Below are positions 18,847-26,760 of a stretch of 64,000 bases of DNA, in pieces. Under the pieces are notes generated by a model. The model was not told the DNA's origin, did not search any database, and was given only the letters and a program-made list of their open reading frames with translations. The first letter of the stretch is position 1, and each line of letters starts with the position of its first letter. The position numbers and the translations under genes were made by a program. Location of the stretch: the NCBI RefSeq assembly GCF_030142155.1, contig NZ_CP126247.1:620001-684000 (forward strand), read 5' to 3'. The stretch is from Arthrobacter sp. zg-Y820. Lineage in GTDB: Bacteria; Actinomycetota; Actinomycetes; Actinomycetales; Micrococcaceae.

Positions 18847-18882
18847 CCGGGGCGGGACGCGGCCGCTCCGCGCCCGCCCCGG
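18847..18882 (+). promoter_or_regulatory. Strong intercistronic hairpin after chvE
   Basis: CCGGGGCGGGACGCGG (18847-18862) pairs with CCGCGCCCGCCCCGG (18868-18882) leaving one bulged A and a 5-base loop. No U-run follows. Such hairpins after binding-protein genes commonly protect the 5' transcript or reduce read-through, giving more binding protein than transporter. Its 3' arm touches the GGAAGG that could serve the GTG start of the next gene. Confidence 0.7.
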
Positions 18883-18894
18883 AAGGCACCGTCC

Positions 18895-20478
18895 GTGGAC
18901 ACCACTTCCCTGCAGCGAAACGAGAACGGCATGAATGACGTCATCCTTTCCATGGACGGCATTGTGAAGGAATTCCACGGCATCAAAGCGCTCGACGGCG
19001 TTTCGCTGGAAGTGGAGCGCGGCGGCGTGCACGCCATCTGCGGCGAGAACGGCGCCGGCAAATCCACGCTGATGAAGGTGCTCAGCGGCGTGTATCCGCA
19101 CGGCAGCTTCGAGGGCACGATCACGCTGGAGGGCAGGCCGGTCAGCTACGGGTCGATCAACGACAGTGAGCGGGACGGGATTGTGATCATCCATCAGGAG
19201 CTGGCGCTGAGCCCGTACCTGTCCATCGCGGAGAACATTTTCCTGGGCAACGAGGTGCAGCGCGGGGGAGTGATCGACTGGAACCAGACGAACCTGCAGG
19301 CCGCGGCACTGCTCGAGCGTGTGGGTCTGGATGAAAACCCGGCCACGAAGATCCTCGAGCTCGGCGTCGGCAAGCAGCAGCTGGTGGAGATCGCCAAGGC
19401 GCTCTCCAAGGAAGTGAAGATCCTGATCCTGGACGAGCCCACCGCAGCACTGAACGACGGCGATTCGGCGCACCTGCTCGGGCTGATCGACCAGCTCCGC
19501 GGGCAGGGCATCACCTCGATCATCATTTCCCACAAGATCAAGGAGATCCGGGCGATCGCCGACGTCGTCACCGTCATCCGCGACGGCCTCACCATCGAGA
19601 CGTTCGAGGTGGAGGACACCGACGACATCGAGACCCGCATAATCCGGAACATGGTGGGCCGGCCGCTGGATTCCCAGTTTCCGGAGCGGGAACCGGACAT
19701 CGGCGCGGAGAAGTTCCGGGTCGAGGACTGGACCGTGCACCATCCGATCGACGTGGACCGCGTCGTCGTCGACCACGCGTCTTTCTTTGTCCGTGCCGGA
19801 GAGATTGTGGGCTTCGCCGGGCTGATGGGGGCCGGGCGCACCGAGCTGGCGATGAGCATTTTCGGCCGCTCCTACGGCGCCGGGATCTCCGGCCGGGTGT
19901 TCAAGGACGGGGCGGAAATCCGCACCCGGACCGTGGGGGAGGCCATCCGCAACGGCATCGCCTACGTCAGCGAGGACCGCAAGCGCTACGGGCTGAACCT
20001 GATCGGCAGCGTCACCGTCAACATCTCCGCCGCTGCGCTGCGCCGGCTCGCGAAGCTGGGCATCATCGACCGCAACCGGGAATACGCCGTCGCCGACGAT
20101 TACCGGCAGCGGATGAACATCAAAACGCAGTCGGTGTCCTCGCTGGTCGGGAACCTCTCCGGCGGCAATCAGCAGAAAGTCGTGCTCAGCAAGTGGATCT
20201 ATTCCGGTCCGGATGTGCTGATCCTCGACGAGCCGACGCGCGGAATCGACGTCGGCGCCAAATTTGAGATCTACGGGATCATCAACGAGCTGGCGGCGCA
20301 GGGCAAAGCCGTCATCGTGATTTCCAGCGAGCTGCCCGAGCTGATCGGGCTAGCCGACCGCATCTACACCATCGCCGAGGGCCGGCTCACCGCCGAGGTG
20401 CAGCACGCCGACGCGACCCAGGAGGAACTGATGCGCCACATGACCGCCGCCCGGACCCAAGGAGCACAAGCCTCGTGA
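18895..20478 (+). CDS. mmsA: Monosaccharide ABC transporter ATP-binding protein (MmsA)
   Basis: This protein of up to 527 aa has two ABC ATPase domains as in RbsA/XylG/GguA. The first has Walker [10 protein letters not shown], signature LGVGKQQL and LDEPTAAL. The second lacks a canonical Walker A (GLMGAGRTE), as is usual in this family, and has [10 protein letters not shown] with [11 protein letters not shown]. The GTG start at 18895 has GGAAGG upstream but that element lies in the hairpin arm. The ATG at 18931 gives an N-terminus closer to family length and is a real alternative. It couples with mmsB by a GTGA overlap. Confidence 0.9.
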   Translation: MDTTSLQRNENGMNDVILSMDGIVKEFHGIKALDGVSLEVERGGVHAICGENGAGKSTLMKVLSGVYPHGSFEGTITLEGRPVSYGSINDSERDGIVIIHQELALSPYLSIAENIFLGNEVQRGGVIDWNQTNLQAAALLERVGLDENPATKILELGVGKQQLVEIAKALSKEVKILILDEPTAALNDGDSAHLLGLIDQLRGQGITSIIISHKIKEIRAIADVVTVIRDGLTIETFEVEDTDDIETRIIRNMVGRPLDSQFPEREPDIGAEKFRVEDWTVHHPIDVDRVVVDHASFFVRAGEIVGFAGLMGAGRTELAMSIFGRSYGAGISGRVFKDGAEIRTRTVGEAIRNGIAYVSEDRKRYGLNLIGSVTVNISAAALRRLAKLGIIDRNREYAVADDYRQRMNIKTQSVSSLVGNLSGGNQQKVVLSKWIYSGPDVLILDEPTRGIDVGAKFEIYGIINELAAQGKAVIVISSELPELIGLADRIYTIAEGRLTAEVQHADATQEELMRHMTAARTQGAQAS

Positions 20479-21680
20479 CCACCACCACCTCAGAACAGGC
20501 GAAGGCCCCGCTTCCGCCGCGCGCGGGCACGACGTCGAAAAAGCGCCGCGGGGTGGACCTGCGGCAGTACGGCATCCTGGCCGCGCTCGTCGTCATCATC
20601 GTGCTCTTCCAGATCCTCACCGGTGGCCGGCTGCTCTACCCGGGCAACGTGTCCAACCTGATCCAGCAGAACGCATACGTGCTGATCCTGGCCATCGGCA
20701 TGGTCATGGTGATCATCGCCGGGCACATCGACCTGTCCGTGGGGTCGGTGGTGGCGGTGGTCGGTGCCGTGGCCGCGCTGTCGATGAACGACTGGGGCCT
20801 GCCCTGGTGGGGCGCCGTCGCGCTGGCGCTCGTCGTTGGCGCCCTGATCGGTGCGTGGCAGGGCTTTTGGGTGGCGTTTGTGGGGATCCCGGCGTTCATT
20901 GTCACGCTGGCCGGGATGCTGATCTTCCGCGGCCTGGCCCTGGTGCTGCTGTCCGGTGGCACGGTCAGCGGGCTGCCGCGGCCGTACGTGGCGATCAGTT
21001 CCGGCACTCTGCCCACCACTGGCACTCCGGACCTGATCACCCTGGGCATCGGCGCCGTTGCCTCGGTGGCGGTGATTGTGCAGCAGCTGCGCAGCCGCGG
21101 CAATCTGGTCCGGCTGGGCCTGCCGCGCGAGCGGGCGCTGTCCTTCTGGTTCAAGATCGGCGTGGCCGTGGTGGCCATCATGTACCTCTGCTATCTGCTG
21201 GCGTACAACCGGGGCACGCCGTTCATCCTGATCACGCTGGCCGTGCTGGTGCTGGCGTATTCGTTCCTGCTCACCCGCACCGTGTTCGGCCGGCACATCT
21301 ACGCGATGGGCGGGAACCTGAACGCCGCGATGATGTCCGGCGTGAAGACGCAGTGGGTGAACTTCTTCATCTTCGTGAACATGGGATTCCTCGCCGGGCT
21401 GGCCGGCGTGGTCGCCACCTCGCGGGCCGGGGGAGCGGTGGCCGCGGCCGGCGCGGGGTTCGAGCTGGATGCCATTGCCGCGGTGTTCATCGGCGGGGCG
21501 TCGGTGCAGGGCGGGGTGGGCACCGTGATTGGCGCGGTGATCGGCGGCCTGGTGATGGGCGTGCTGAACCAGGGGCTGTCCATCCTGTCCGTGGACGCGG
21601 CGTGGCAGCAGATCATCAAGGGTCTGGTGCTGCTGCTCGCGGTGGCGTTCGGGTTCAGCCGGCGGCGGAGTGTGCGTTAG
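20475..21680 (+). CDS. mmsB: Monosaccharide ABC transporter permease (MmsB)
   Basis: This 401-aa polytopic membrane protein belongs to the branched/ribose-type permease family (BPD_transp_2). It shows many hydrophobic helices, [31 protein letters not shown] and [16 protein letters not shown]. It starts with GTG overlapping the mmsA stop. A long cytoplasmic/periplasmic stretch in the middle (residues about 180-225) distinguishes the GguB/MmsB type from RbsC. It completes a ChvE-MmsA-MmsB importer for several monosaccharides. Confidence 0.9.
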   Translation: MTTTTSEQAKAPLPPRAGTTSKKRRGVDLRQYGILAALVVIIVLFQILTGGRLLYPGNVSNLIQQNAYVLILAIGMVMVIIAGHIDLSVGSVVAVVGAVAALSMNDWGLPWWGAVALALVVGALIGAWQGFWVAFVGIPAFIVTLAGMLIFRGLALVLLSGGTVSGLPRPYVAISSGTLPTTGTPDLITLGIGAVASVAVIVQQLRSRGNLVRLGLPRERALSFWFKIGVAVVAIMYLCYLLAYNRGTPFILITLAVLVLAYSFLLTRTVFGRHIYAMGGNLNAAMMSGVKTQWVNFFIFVNMGFLAGLAGVVATSRAGGAVAAAGAGFELDAIAAVFIGGASVQGGVGTVIGAVIGGLVMGVLNQGLSILSVDAAWQQIIKGLVLLLAVAFGFSRRRSVR

Positions 21681-21772
21681 GGTCTGTTTCTCCGATAGAT
21701 TCGGGAGCATGACTTTGCGGAAAGACGAGATATCGGTGCTGTCGGTGTGGGGCACCGGAGGGGCGGCGGGCC

Positions 21773-22141
21773 ATGTCTGAGGAGCTCGGCGGCTTGATCC
21801 CGCTGCTGTTCGCCCTGATTTTCCTGCCGGGCCTCTGCGTTGCCATGACACGGCAGGCCGCCGACGGCCTGATGGGCCCGAACGGCGTCGCCGGGATCCG
21901 TACCCGGTACACCAAGGCCTCGGACGAAGCATGGACTGCCGGGCACCGGGCTGCCCTTCCGGTGGTGAAGAAGATGTGGCCCGTGACCGGCGTCGGCGTG
22001 CTGGCTGCCCTGGTTGTGCAGTTCACGGCGGGCGGGGCATGGGGTATCGGCGTGGCTTCCCTGACGCTCGTAGTTCAGGTGGCAATCGTCCTCCGTTCCG
22101 CGGCAGCTGCGAACGGCGCCGCGCGCGCCGTCGGCGCCTAG
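21773..22141 (+). CDS. SdpI-family membrane protein
   Basis: This 122-aa protein has three hydrophobic segments (about 9-27, 70-87 and 90-110) and the family motif GIRTRYTKASDEAWTAGHRAA. It matches SdpI-type proteins, the founder of which gives immunity to the SdpC toxin in Bacillus. No toxin gene is nearby, so an immunity role here is unproven. GGAGG lies upstream of the ATG at a rather long spacing. Confidence 0.75.
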   Translation: MSEELGGLIPLLFALIFLPGLCVAMTRQAADGLMGPNGVAGIRTRYTKASDEAWTAGHRAALPVVKKMWPVTGVGVLAALVVQFTAGGAWGIGVASLTLVVQVAIVLRSAAAANGAARAVGA

Positions 22142-22149
22142 ATGCGCAG

Positions 22150-22180
22150 CTGAGGCCGGGCAGGAGCTGCCCGGCCTCAG
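22150..22180. terminator. GC-rich hairpin between convergent genes
   Basis: CTGAGGCCGGGCAG and CTGCCCGGCCTCAG form a perfect 14-bp stem with a 3-base loop. No T-run follows on either strand. Its place between the convergent SdpI and MFS genes suggests a bidirectional terminator of the U-less actinobacterial kind. Confidence 0.65.
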
Positions 22181-22226
22181 GACTGCCGGCCCTGGTGTCC
22201 GGTCACGGTGTTTGCTTGCCCGCGGG

Positions 22227-23540
22227 TCAGGCGTCCTTGAGGTCAATCCCCTTGGTTTCGGGCATCAGCCACACGGCCACCGCGGTGCATGCGCACAGGA
22301 ACATGATGTAGACGCTCGACAGCCAGCCCACCCCCAACTCGATCAGCAGCGCATTCAGATAGGGCGCCGTGCCGCCGAAGACGGCCACGGAGATGGAATA
22401 CGCAAAGCCAATGCTCTGGGTGCGCACCTTGGTGGGGAAGTTTTCGGACAGCGTGGCAGCCAGCAGGGCGCCCGGAACGGCGACCACCAGCAGGGCAAGG
22501 GACGCGGCGACCAGCAGGGTCCAGGGCTCGGAGGAGATCATCCCCATCAGCGGCAGCTGGACCAGGATCATGACGGCGGCGAAGCCGATCATCATCGGCC
22601 GGCGGCCCACCTTGTCGGACAGGCGGCCCCAGAACGGAAGGGAACAGAGCGCAATCAGCTGGGCAATGACGGAGGACCAGTAGGCGCTCGAGGCGGACAT
22701 TCCCTGCTGCGTGATGGCGTAGGTGGAGGCGTAGGAGGTCCAGGTGTAGTGGGCGGCGGTGATGCCTGAGGTCATTGCGATCATCAGCAGGACCGACCGG
22801 ACCACCTGCTTGCGGGCCAGGGGCGTCGGCTGGTCGGCGGCCTGGGCGTTGTTTTCCTCGTGGAAGACGTCGCTCTCGTCCATCCCCTTGCGCAGGTAGA
22901 GGGCAGCCAGGGCCAGGAAAGCGCCCAGGATGAACGGGATCCGCCAGCCCCAAGCAGCCACTTCACTCTCTTCGAGCACTGCCGTGACCGTTCCGCCCAC
23001 GGTGTAGGCCAGCACCGATCCGGCGAAAATCGCGACGAAGACAATGCTGCCCCACATGCCCCGGCGGTTCGCGGGGGCAATCTCGGCCACGTAGGTGTTG
23101 GCGGTGGCGGACTCGCCGCCGTGGGCAAAGCCCTGGCCGACGCGGGCCAGGAGCAGAATGACGGAGGCCCAGACGCCGACCGTGGCGTAGGTGGGCATCA
23201 GGCCGATGACCAAGGAGCCGCCGGCCATCATCAGCATGGTGGTGATAAGGACAAACTTCCGTCCCTTCTTATCCGCGATCCGGCCAAACACGATGCCGCC
23301 CAGCGGACGCATCAGGAAGCCGACGGCGAACACGGCCAGGGTGGACAGCAGCGCCGACACCGGATCGTCCGGATTGAACATGGCCGCGGCTATGAAGGGC
23401 GCGAAGACGGCGTAGGCGCTCCACTCGTACCACTCGAGGATGTTGCCGACGGTGCTGGCCGCCAGGGAGTGCTTTTTGGATCTGCCGGCCGGGGCTACGG
23501 CCGCGCCGGACGCTGGGATGGAGGACGATTGTGCTGACAT
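22227..23540 (-). CDS. MFS transporter, metabolite:H+ symporter family
   Basis: This 437-aa protein has 12 predicted hydrophobic helices. The MHS-subfamily signatures are present: NILEWYEWSAYAVFAPFIA, MRPLGGIVFGRIADKKGRK, RVGQGFAHGGESATANTYVAE and a GRLSDKVGRRP loop. MHS members import carboxylates or betaines. It lies 88 bases after the kinase gene of the acyl-CoA operon on the same strand and could be the uptake system for that operon's substrate. Confidence 0.87.
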   Translation of the reverse strand: MSAQSSSIPASGAAVAPAGRSKKHSLAASTVGNILEWYEWSAYAVFAPFIAAAMFNPDDPVSALLSTLAVFAVGFLMRPLGGIVFGRIADKKGRKFVLITTMLMMAGGSLVIGLMPTYATVGVWASVILLLARVGQGFAHGGESATANTYVAEIAPANRRGMWGSIVFVAIFAGSVLAYTVGGTVTAVLEESEVAAWGWRIPFILGAFLALAALYLRKGMDESDVFHEENNAQAADQPTPLARKQVVRSVLLMIAMTSGITAAHYTWTSYASTYAITQQGMSASSAYWSSVIAQLIALCSLPFWGRLSDKVGRRPMMIGFAAVMILVQLPLMGMISSEPWTLLVAASLALLVVAVPGALLAATLSENFPTKVRTQSIGFAYSISVAVFGGTAPYLNALLIELGVGWLSSVYIMFLCACTAVAVWLMPETKGIDLKDA

Positions 23541-23628
23541 GCTGGGGCTCCTTTGCCGCTCAGACAGTGAGGGGTTCTGCGGACGGATGGGACGGGACGG
23601 GCTCTATCGATGGGATGGCGTGGTGGGG

Positions 23629-24726
23629 CTACAGGTCGTGCATGTGCCGGGCCGCCTGCTGCAGCAGGTGGGGGACTCCGGTTTCCAGCGACGGGCCGAA
23701 GACCTCGTCGCCCGGCCGCTCGCCCTGGAGCCAGCGGGTGTAGATTGCTTCGCAGAAAATTGCCGACTTCCACAGGGCCAGCACCTGGTACCAGGGCAGC
23801 GCGGCCATCTCGAGTCCGGTCTGTTCCGCGTACCGGTCCACCAGCTGGGCCCTGCTCCAGTAGCCGGGCTCACGGGTGACCGGCGTCAGCTCCATGACCG
23901 TGGGGGCGCTCGCCGCATCCGAGTAGGTGGCGGTCAGATAACCCAGGTCCGCCAGCGGATCACCCAGAGTGGCCATCTCCCAGTCCAGGATCCCCAGCAC
24001 GGCGGCGGGCGCGGAACCGCCGAACAGGAGGTTTCCCATGCGGTAGTCGCCGTGGACCACAGACACGCCCTGGGAATCCGGCCGGTTGGTCTCCAGCCAC
24101 CGGGCCAGATCCTGTACCTGCGGCAGATGCCGGGTGGTGTTGGTGTCCCACAGGCCGGAAAAGCGCCGAACCTGCCGCTCCAGATAACCCTCCGGCCGGC
24201 CCAGTTCGGCCAGTCCCGGCCGGCTCACGTCCACCCGGTGCAGCTGGGCCAGGGTATCGACGACGGCGCGGCTGGTTGCCTCCCGCTGCACCGCCGGGGT
24301 CAGGGCCGGCGGGGCCGCATCGGTGATCACCACCCCCTCCACAAAAGACATGACGTAGAAGGGCACCCCCAGCACCGACTCGTCCGAGCAGACGGCCAGG
24401 ATCCGGGGAACGAGCACACCCTCGGCGTGCAGGAGCTGCTGGATCCGCGCTTCCCGCACCATGTCGTGGGTGGAGGGCGGCAGCGGCGGCCGGGGGCCGC
24501 GGCGGAGCACATACGTCTGGTCTCCGCGTTGGATCCGGTACGTGATGTTCGATTGGCCGTCGCCGATCCGTTCCCAGGCCAGCGGTCCGGCGCCCAGTCC
24601 CTGTTCGTCGAAGAACGCGGTCACCGCATCCAGGATGAGCAGCGGAGGGCTGGGAAGGGCACGGGCCTCCGCCGTCGTCATGACCACCTCCACGCCGTCG
24701 GGCTTCATGCCGGTCTGCATGCTCAT
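23629..24726 (-). CDS. APH-like phosphotransferase of the acyl-CoA operon
   Basis: This 365-aa protein has an aminoglycoside-phosphotransferase/choline-kinase fold. The catalytic loop is HGDYRMGN (225-232, Asp227) and the Mg-binding LDWE has Asp248. Its ATG overlaps the stop of the acyl-CoA dehydrogenase gene. This pairing mirrors ACAD10/ACAD11 of animals (kinase fused to dehydrogenase) and LvaA/LvaC of Pseudomonas putida, where the kinase phosphorylates a 4-hydroxyacyl-CoA. That substrate is inferred from the neighbours, and drug resistance is unlikely. The start at 24726 is preferred over the frame's upstream extension, which overlaps the dehydrogenase. Confidence 0.85.
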   Translation of the reverse strand: MSMQTGMKPDGVEVVMTTAEARALPSPPLLILDAVTAFFDEQGLGAGPLAWERIGDGQSNITYRIQRGDQTYVLRRGPRPPLPPSTHDMVREARIQQLLHAEGVLVPRILAVCSDESVLGVPFYVMSFVEGVVITDAAPPALTPAVQREATSRAVVDTLAQLHRVDVSRPGLAELGRPEGYLERQVRRFSGLWDTNTTRHLPQVQDLARWLETNRPDSQGVSVVHGDYRMGNLLFGGSAPAAVLGILDWEMATLGDPLADLGYLTATYSDAASAPTVMELTPVTREPGYWSRAQLVDRYAEQTGLEMAALPWYQVLALWKSAIFCEAIYTRWLQGERPGDEVFGPSLETGVPHLLQQAARHMHDL

Positions 24727-25967
24727 CGGGCCTCCGCCCCGGCCCGAACCGCGGCATCGCCCAAATAGGGTTCGCCCGCTTCCACGGCCTTGCGCCTGCG
24801 CGAGGAGGCACGGCGGGCGATGGCCCACTTGTGGGTCTCGTTGGCGCCGTCGTAAATCCGGAAGGGCCGTACCTCGCTGAGGTACTGGGCGAGCGGCAGG
24901 CCGTCGGAAACGCCGTCGCCGCCGCAGATCTGGATGCAGCGGTCGATCACCCGGAACACCGCTTCGGAACAATGCACCTTGGCGATGGAGGACAGGGCGG
25001 AACCGGCCTTCGGATCGGTTGCCAGCAGCTGGGCGGTCCGGGTGATGATCGCGTCAGAGGTTTCGATGTCAATCTCGCACTGGGCGATGAGCTCCTGGGC
25101 CAGGCCGAGGTTCTTCAGGGGAGAGCCGAAGAGTTCGCGCCGCTCCGCCCGGTCCAGTGCGATGTCCAGGGAGCGCCGGGCCAGGCCGAGCCAGCGCATG
25201 CAGTGCGTGAGCCGGGCGGGTCCCAGCCGCACCTGGGCGTACGTGAACCCGAGGCCCACCCCGCCCAGCACCGCATCCGGGGACACGGCGCAGTCCTCGA
25301 AATGCAGGTGCGGATGGCCGCCGTCGATGGTGCGGTCAATGGTGTGGATGGGCTCTCCGACCCGCACCCCCGGATGGTCCATGTCCACGAGGAACATGGT
25401 TGCCCCGGCAGCGGCGTCGTTGGTTGCCTCGGTGCGGGCCATGACGATGCAGAAGCCGGCGCCAACCGCTCCGCTGATGAAGCGCTTGTGGCCGTTGATC
25501 ACCCACCGCTCGCCGTCGAACTCCGCGGACGTCAGCAGGGCCGCCGGATCCGACCCGGCTCCGGGGTGCGGTTCGGTCATGCCGAAACAGGAGCGGATCT
25601 CTCCGGAGGCCAGCGGCGCCAGGAAGCGGCGCTTTTGCTCTGCGGTGCCGATGAGCTCGAGCAGGTGCATGTTGCCCTCGTCCGGCGCCATGCAGTTGAG
25701 CGCGGCGGGTCCGATGGGTGAATAGCCGGCCTCCTGGAAAATGACCGACCACCACTGGATGGGAACGCCCTGGCCGCCGTATTCCTGCGGTACGTGGGGT
25801 GCAAACACTCCGGCGTCCTTGGCGGCCTGCTGCAGCCGGTCGCGGGTGGCCTGGTCCATCCGCTGGCCCGGTGCGGGTTCGGCGGGAAGGACGGTTTGCC
25901 GGATGAAGTCCCGGGTGCGCCGGCGGAGTGCTTCCACCGTGTCCGGGGTGTGGGCTGCTGCGGTCAT
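24723..25967 (-). CDS. Acyl-CoA dehydrogenase (ACAD10/11-like)
   Basis: This 414-aa flavoenzyme has the flavin/substrate loop FGMTEPHPGAGSDP, INGHKRFISG, and the C-terminal CIQICGGDGVSDGLPL and RIYDGANETHKWAIAR. The N-terminus (about 5-110) carries the helical ACAD domain with PQEYGGQG. The ATG at 25967 follows AAAGGA. Four-base overlap with the downstream kinase and close linkage to SDR and ligase genes place it in one catabolic operon. In LvaC/ACAD11-type enzymes this dehydrogenase acts with the kinase to turn a 4-phosphoacyl-CoA into an enoyl-CoA. Confidence 0.88.
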   Translation of the reverse strand: MTAAAHTPDTVEALRRRTRDFIRQTVLPAEPAPGQRMDQATRDRLQQAAKDAGVFAPHVPQEYGGQGVPIQWWSVIFQEAGYSPIGPAALNCMAPDEGNMHLLELIGTAEQKRRFLAPLASGEIRSCFGMTEPHPGAGSDPAALLTSAEFDGERWVINGHKRFISGAVGAGFCIVMARTEATNDAAAGATMFLVDMDHPGVRVGEPIHTIDRTIDGGHPHLHFEDCAVSPDAVLGGVGLGFTYAQVRLGPARLTHCMRWLGLARRSLDIALDRAERRELFGSPLKNLGLAQELIAQCEIDIETSDAIITRTAQLLATDPKAGSALSSIAKVHCSEAVFRVIDRCIQICGGDGVSDGLPLAQYLSEVRPFRIYDGANETHKWAIARRASSRRRKAVEAGEPYLGDAAVRAGAEAR

Positions 25968-25989
25968 AACTGTGTCCTTTCGGGGCGGG

Positions 25990-26760
25990 TCAGGCCGTGC
26001 CGCCGGCAACCATCAGGCCGCCGTCCAGCGTGAGGATCTGCCCGGTGGTCCATGCCGATTCTGCGGAGGCGAGGTAGGTGACGGCCGAGGCGATGTCCTC
26101 GGGAGTGCCGAGGCGGCCGAGGGGGTAGCCGCTGGCCACTTCGTCCTCCCGGCCCTCGTACAGGGCTTTGGAGAACTGGGTTTTGACGACTGCGGGGGAG
26201 ACGGCGTTGACGCGGATTTCCGGGCCGAGTTCGACGGCGAGGGAGCGGGTGAGGTGGGAGACGGCGGCCTTGCTGATGCCGTAGAGCCCGATCCCCGGGG
26301 AGGGCGTGTCGGCGGTGACGGAGGACAGGTTGACCACCACTCCGCGGCGCTCGCGGAACCTCAGGCCGGGATGGTGAACGGTGTCCTGCACCCAGGCCAG
26401 GGTTCCCAGGACATTGACCTCGAAGACCTTGCGGGCTGCGGCCAGGTCCAGGTCGACGAGCGGCCCGAAGACCGGGTTGATGCCGGCGTTGTTCACCAGG
26501 ATGTCCAGCCCGCCGAAGGCCTCCGCCACCGTGTCCAGCGCTGTCGCCCGGTGGACGGCGTCGTCGGACTTTCCCGCGACGGCGATGACGGAGCCGGCCG
26601 GGAAGCCGGCCGCCGCCTCTTCCAGCGGTCCTGCGCTCCGGGCGGTGATGCAGACCCGGGCTCCGTGGGCCACGAGGTCGCGGGCGATGGCCAGGCCGAT
26701 GCCCCGGCTGGCGCCGGTGACGAGCGCGGTTTTTCCGTCGAGTTCGCCCCCGCCGCTCAT
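25990..26760 (-). CDS. SDR-family oxidoreductase of the acyl-CoA operon
   Basis: This 256-aa classical SDR has TGASRGIG, NNAGIN, NLSSV and YGISK and ends TTGQILTLDGGLMVAGG. Its start overlaps the ligase stop by four bases, and its stop lies 22 bases before the dehydrogenase start. A 3-hydroxyacyl-CoA or 4-oxo/4-hydroxyacyl-CoA oxidoreductase would fit the operon (compare LvaD), but the substrate is inferred. Confidence 0.87.
   Translation of the reverse strand: MSGGGELDGKTALVTGASRGIGLAIARDLVAHGARVCITARSAGPLEEAAAGFPAGSVIAVAGKSDDAVHRATALDTVAEAFGGLDILVNNAGINPVFGPLVDLDLAAARKVFEVNVLGTLAWVQDTVHHPGLRFRERRGVVVNLSSVTADTPSPGIGLYGISKAAVSHLTRSLAVELGPEIRVNAVSPAVVKTQFSKALYEGREDEVASGYPLGRLGTPEDIASAVTYLASAESAWTTGQILTLDGGLMVAGGTA

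Noticed and set aside
20490..21932. Long minus-strand frame opposite the MmsB permease
   Set aside because: It is His/Gln/Arg-rich with no hydrophobic pattern, and it mirrors a clear permease gene; it is a GC-driven artefact.
23629..24972. Longer start of the APH-like kinase at 24972
   Set aside because: It would overlap the dehydrogenase gene by about 250 bases and add an Arg/Pro-rich shadow sequence; the ATGA overlap at 24726 is the usual operon junction.
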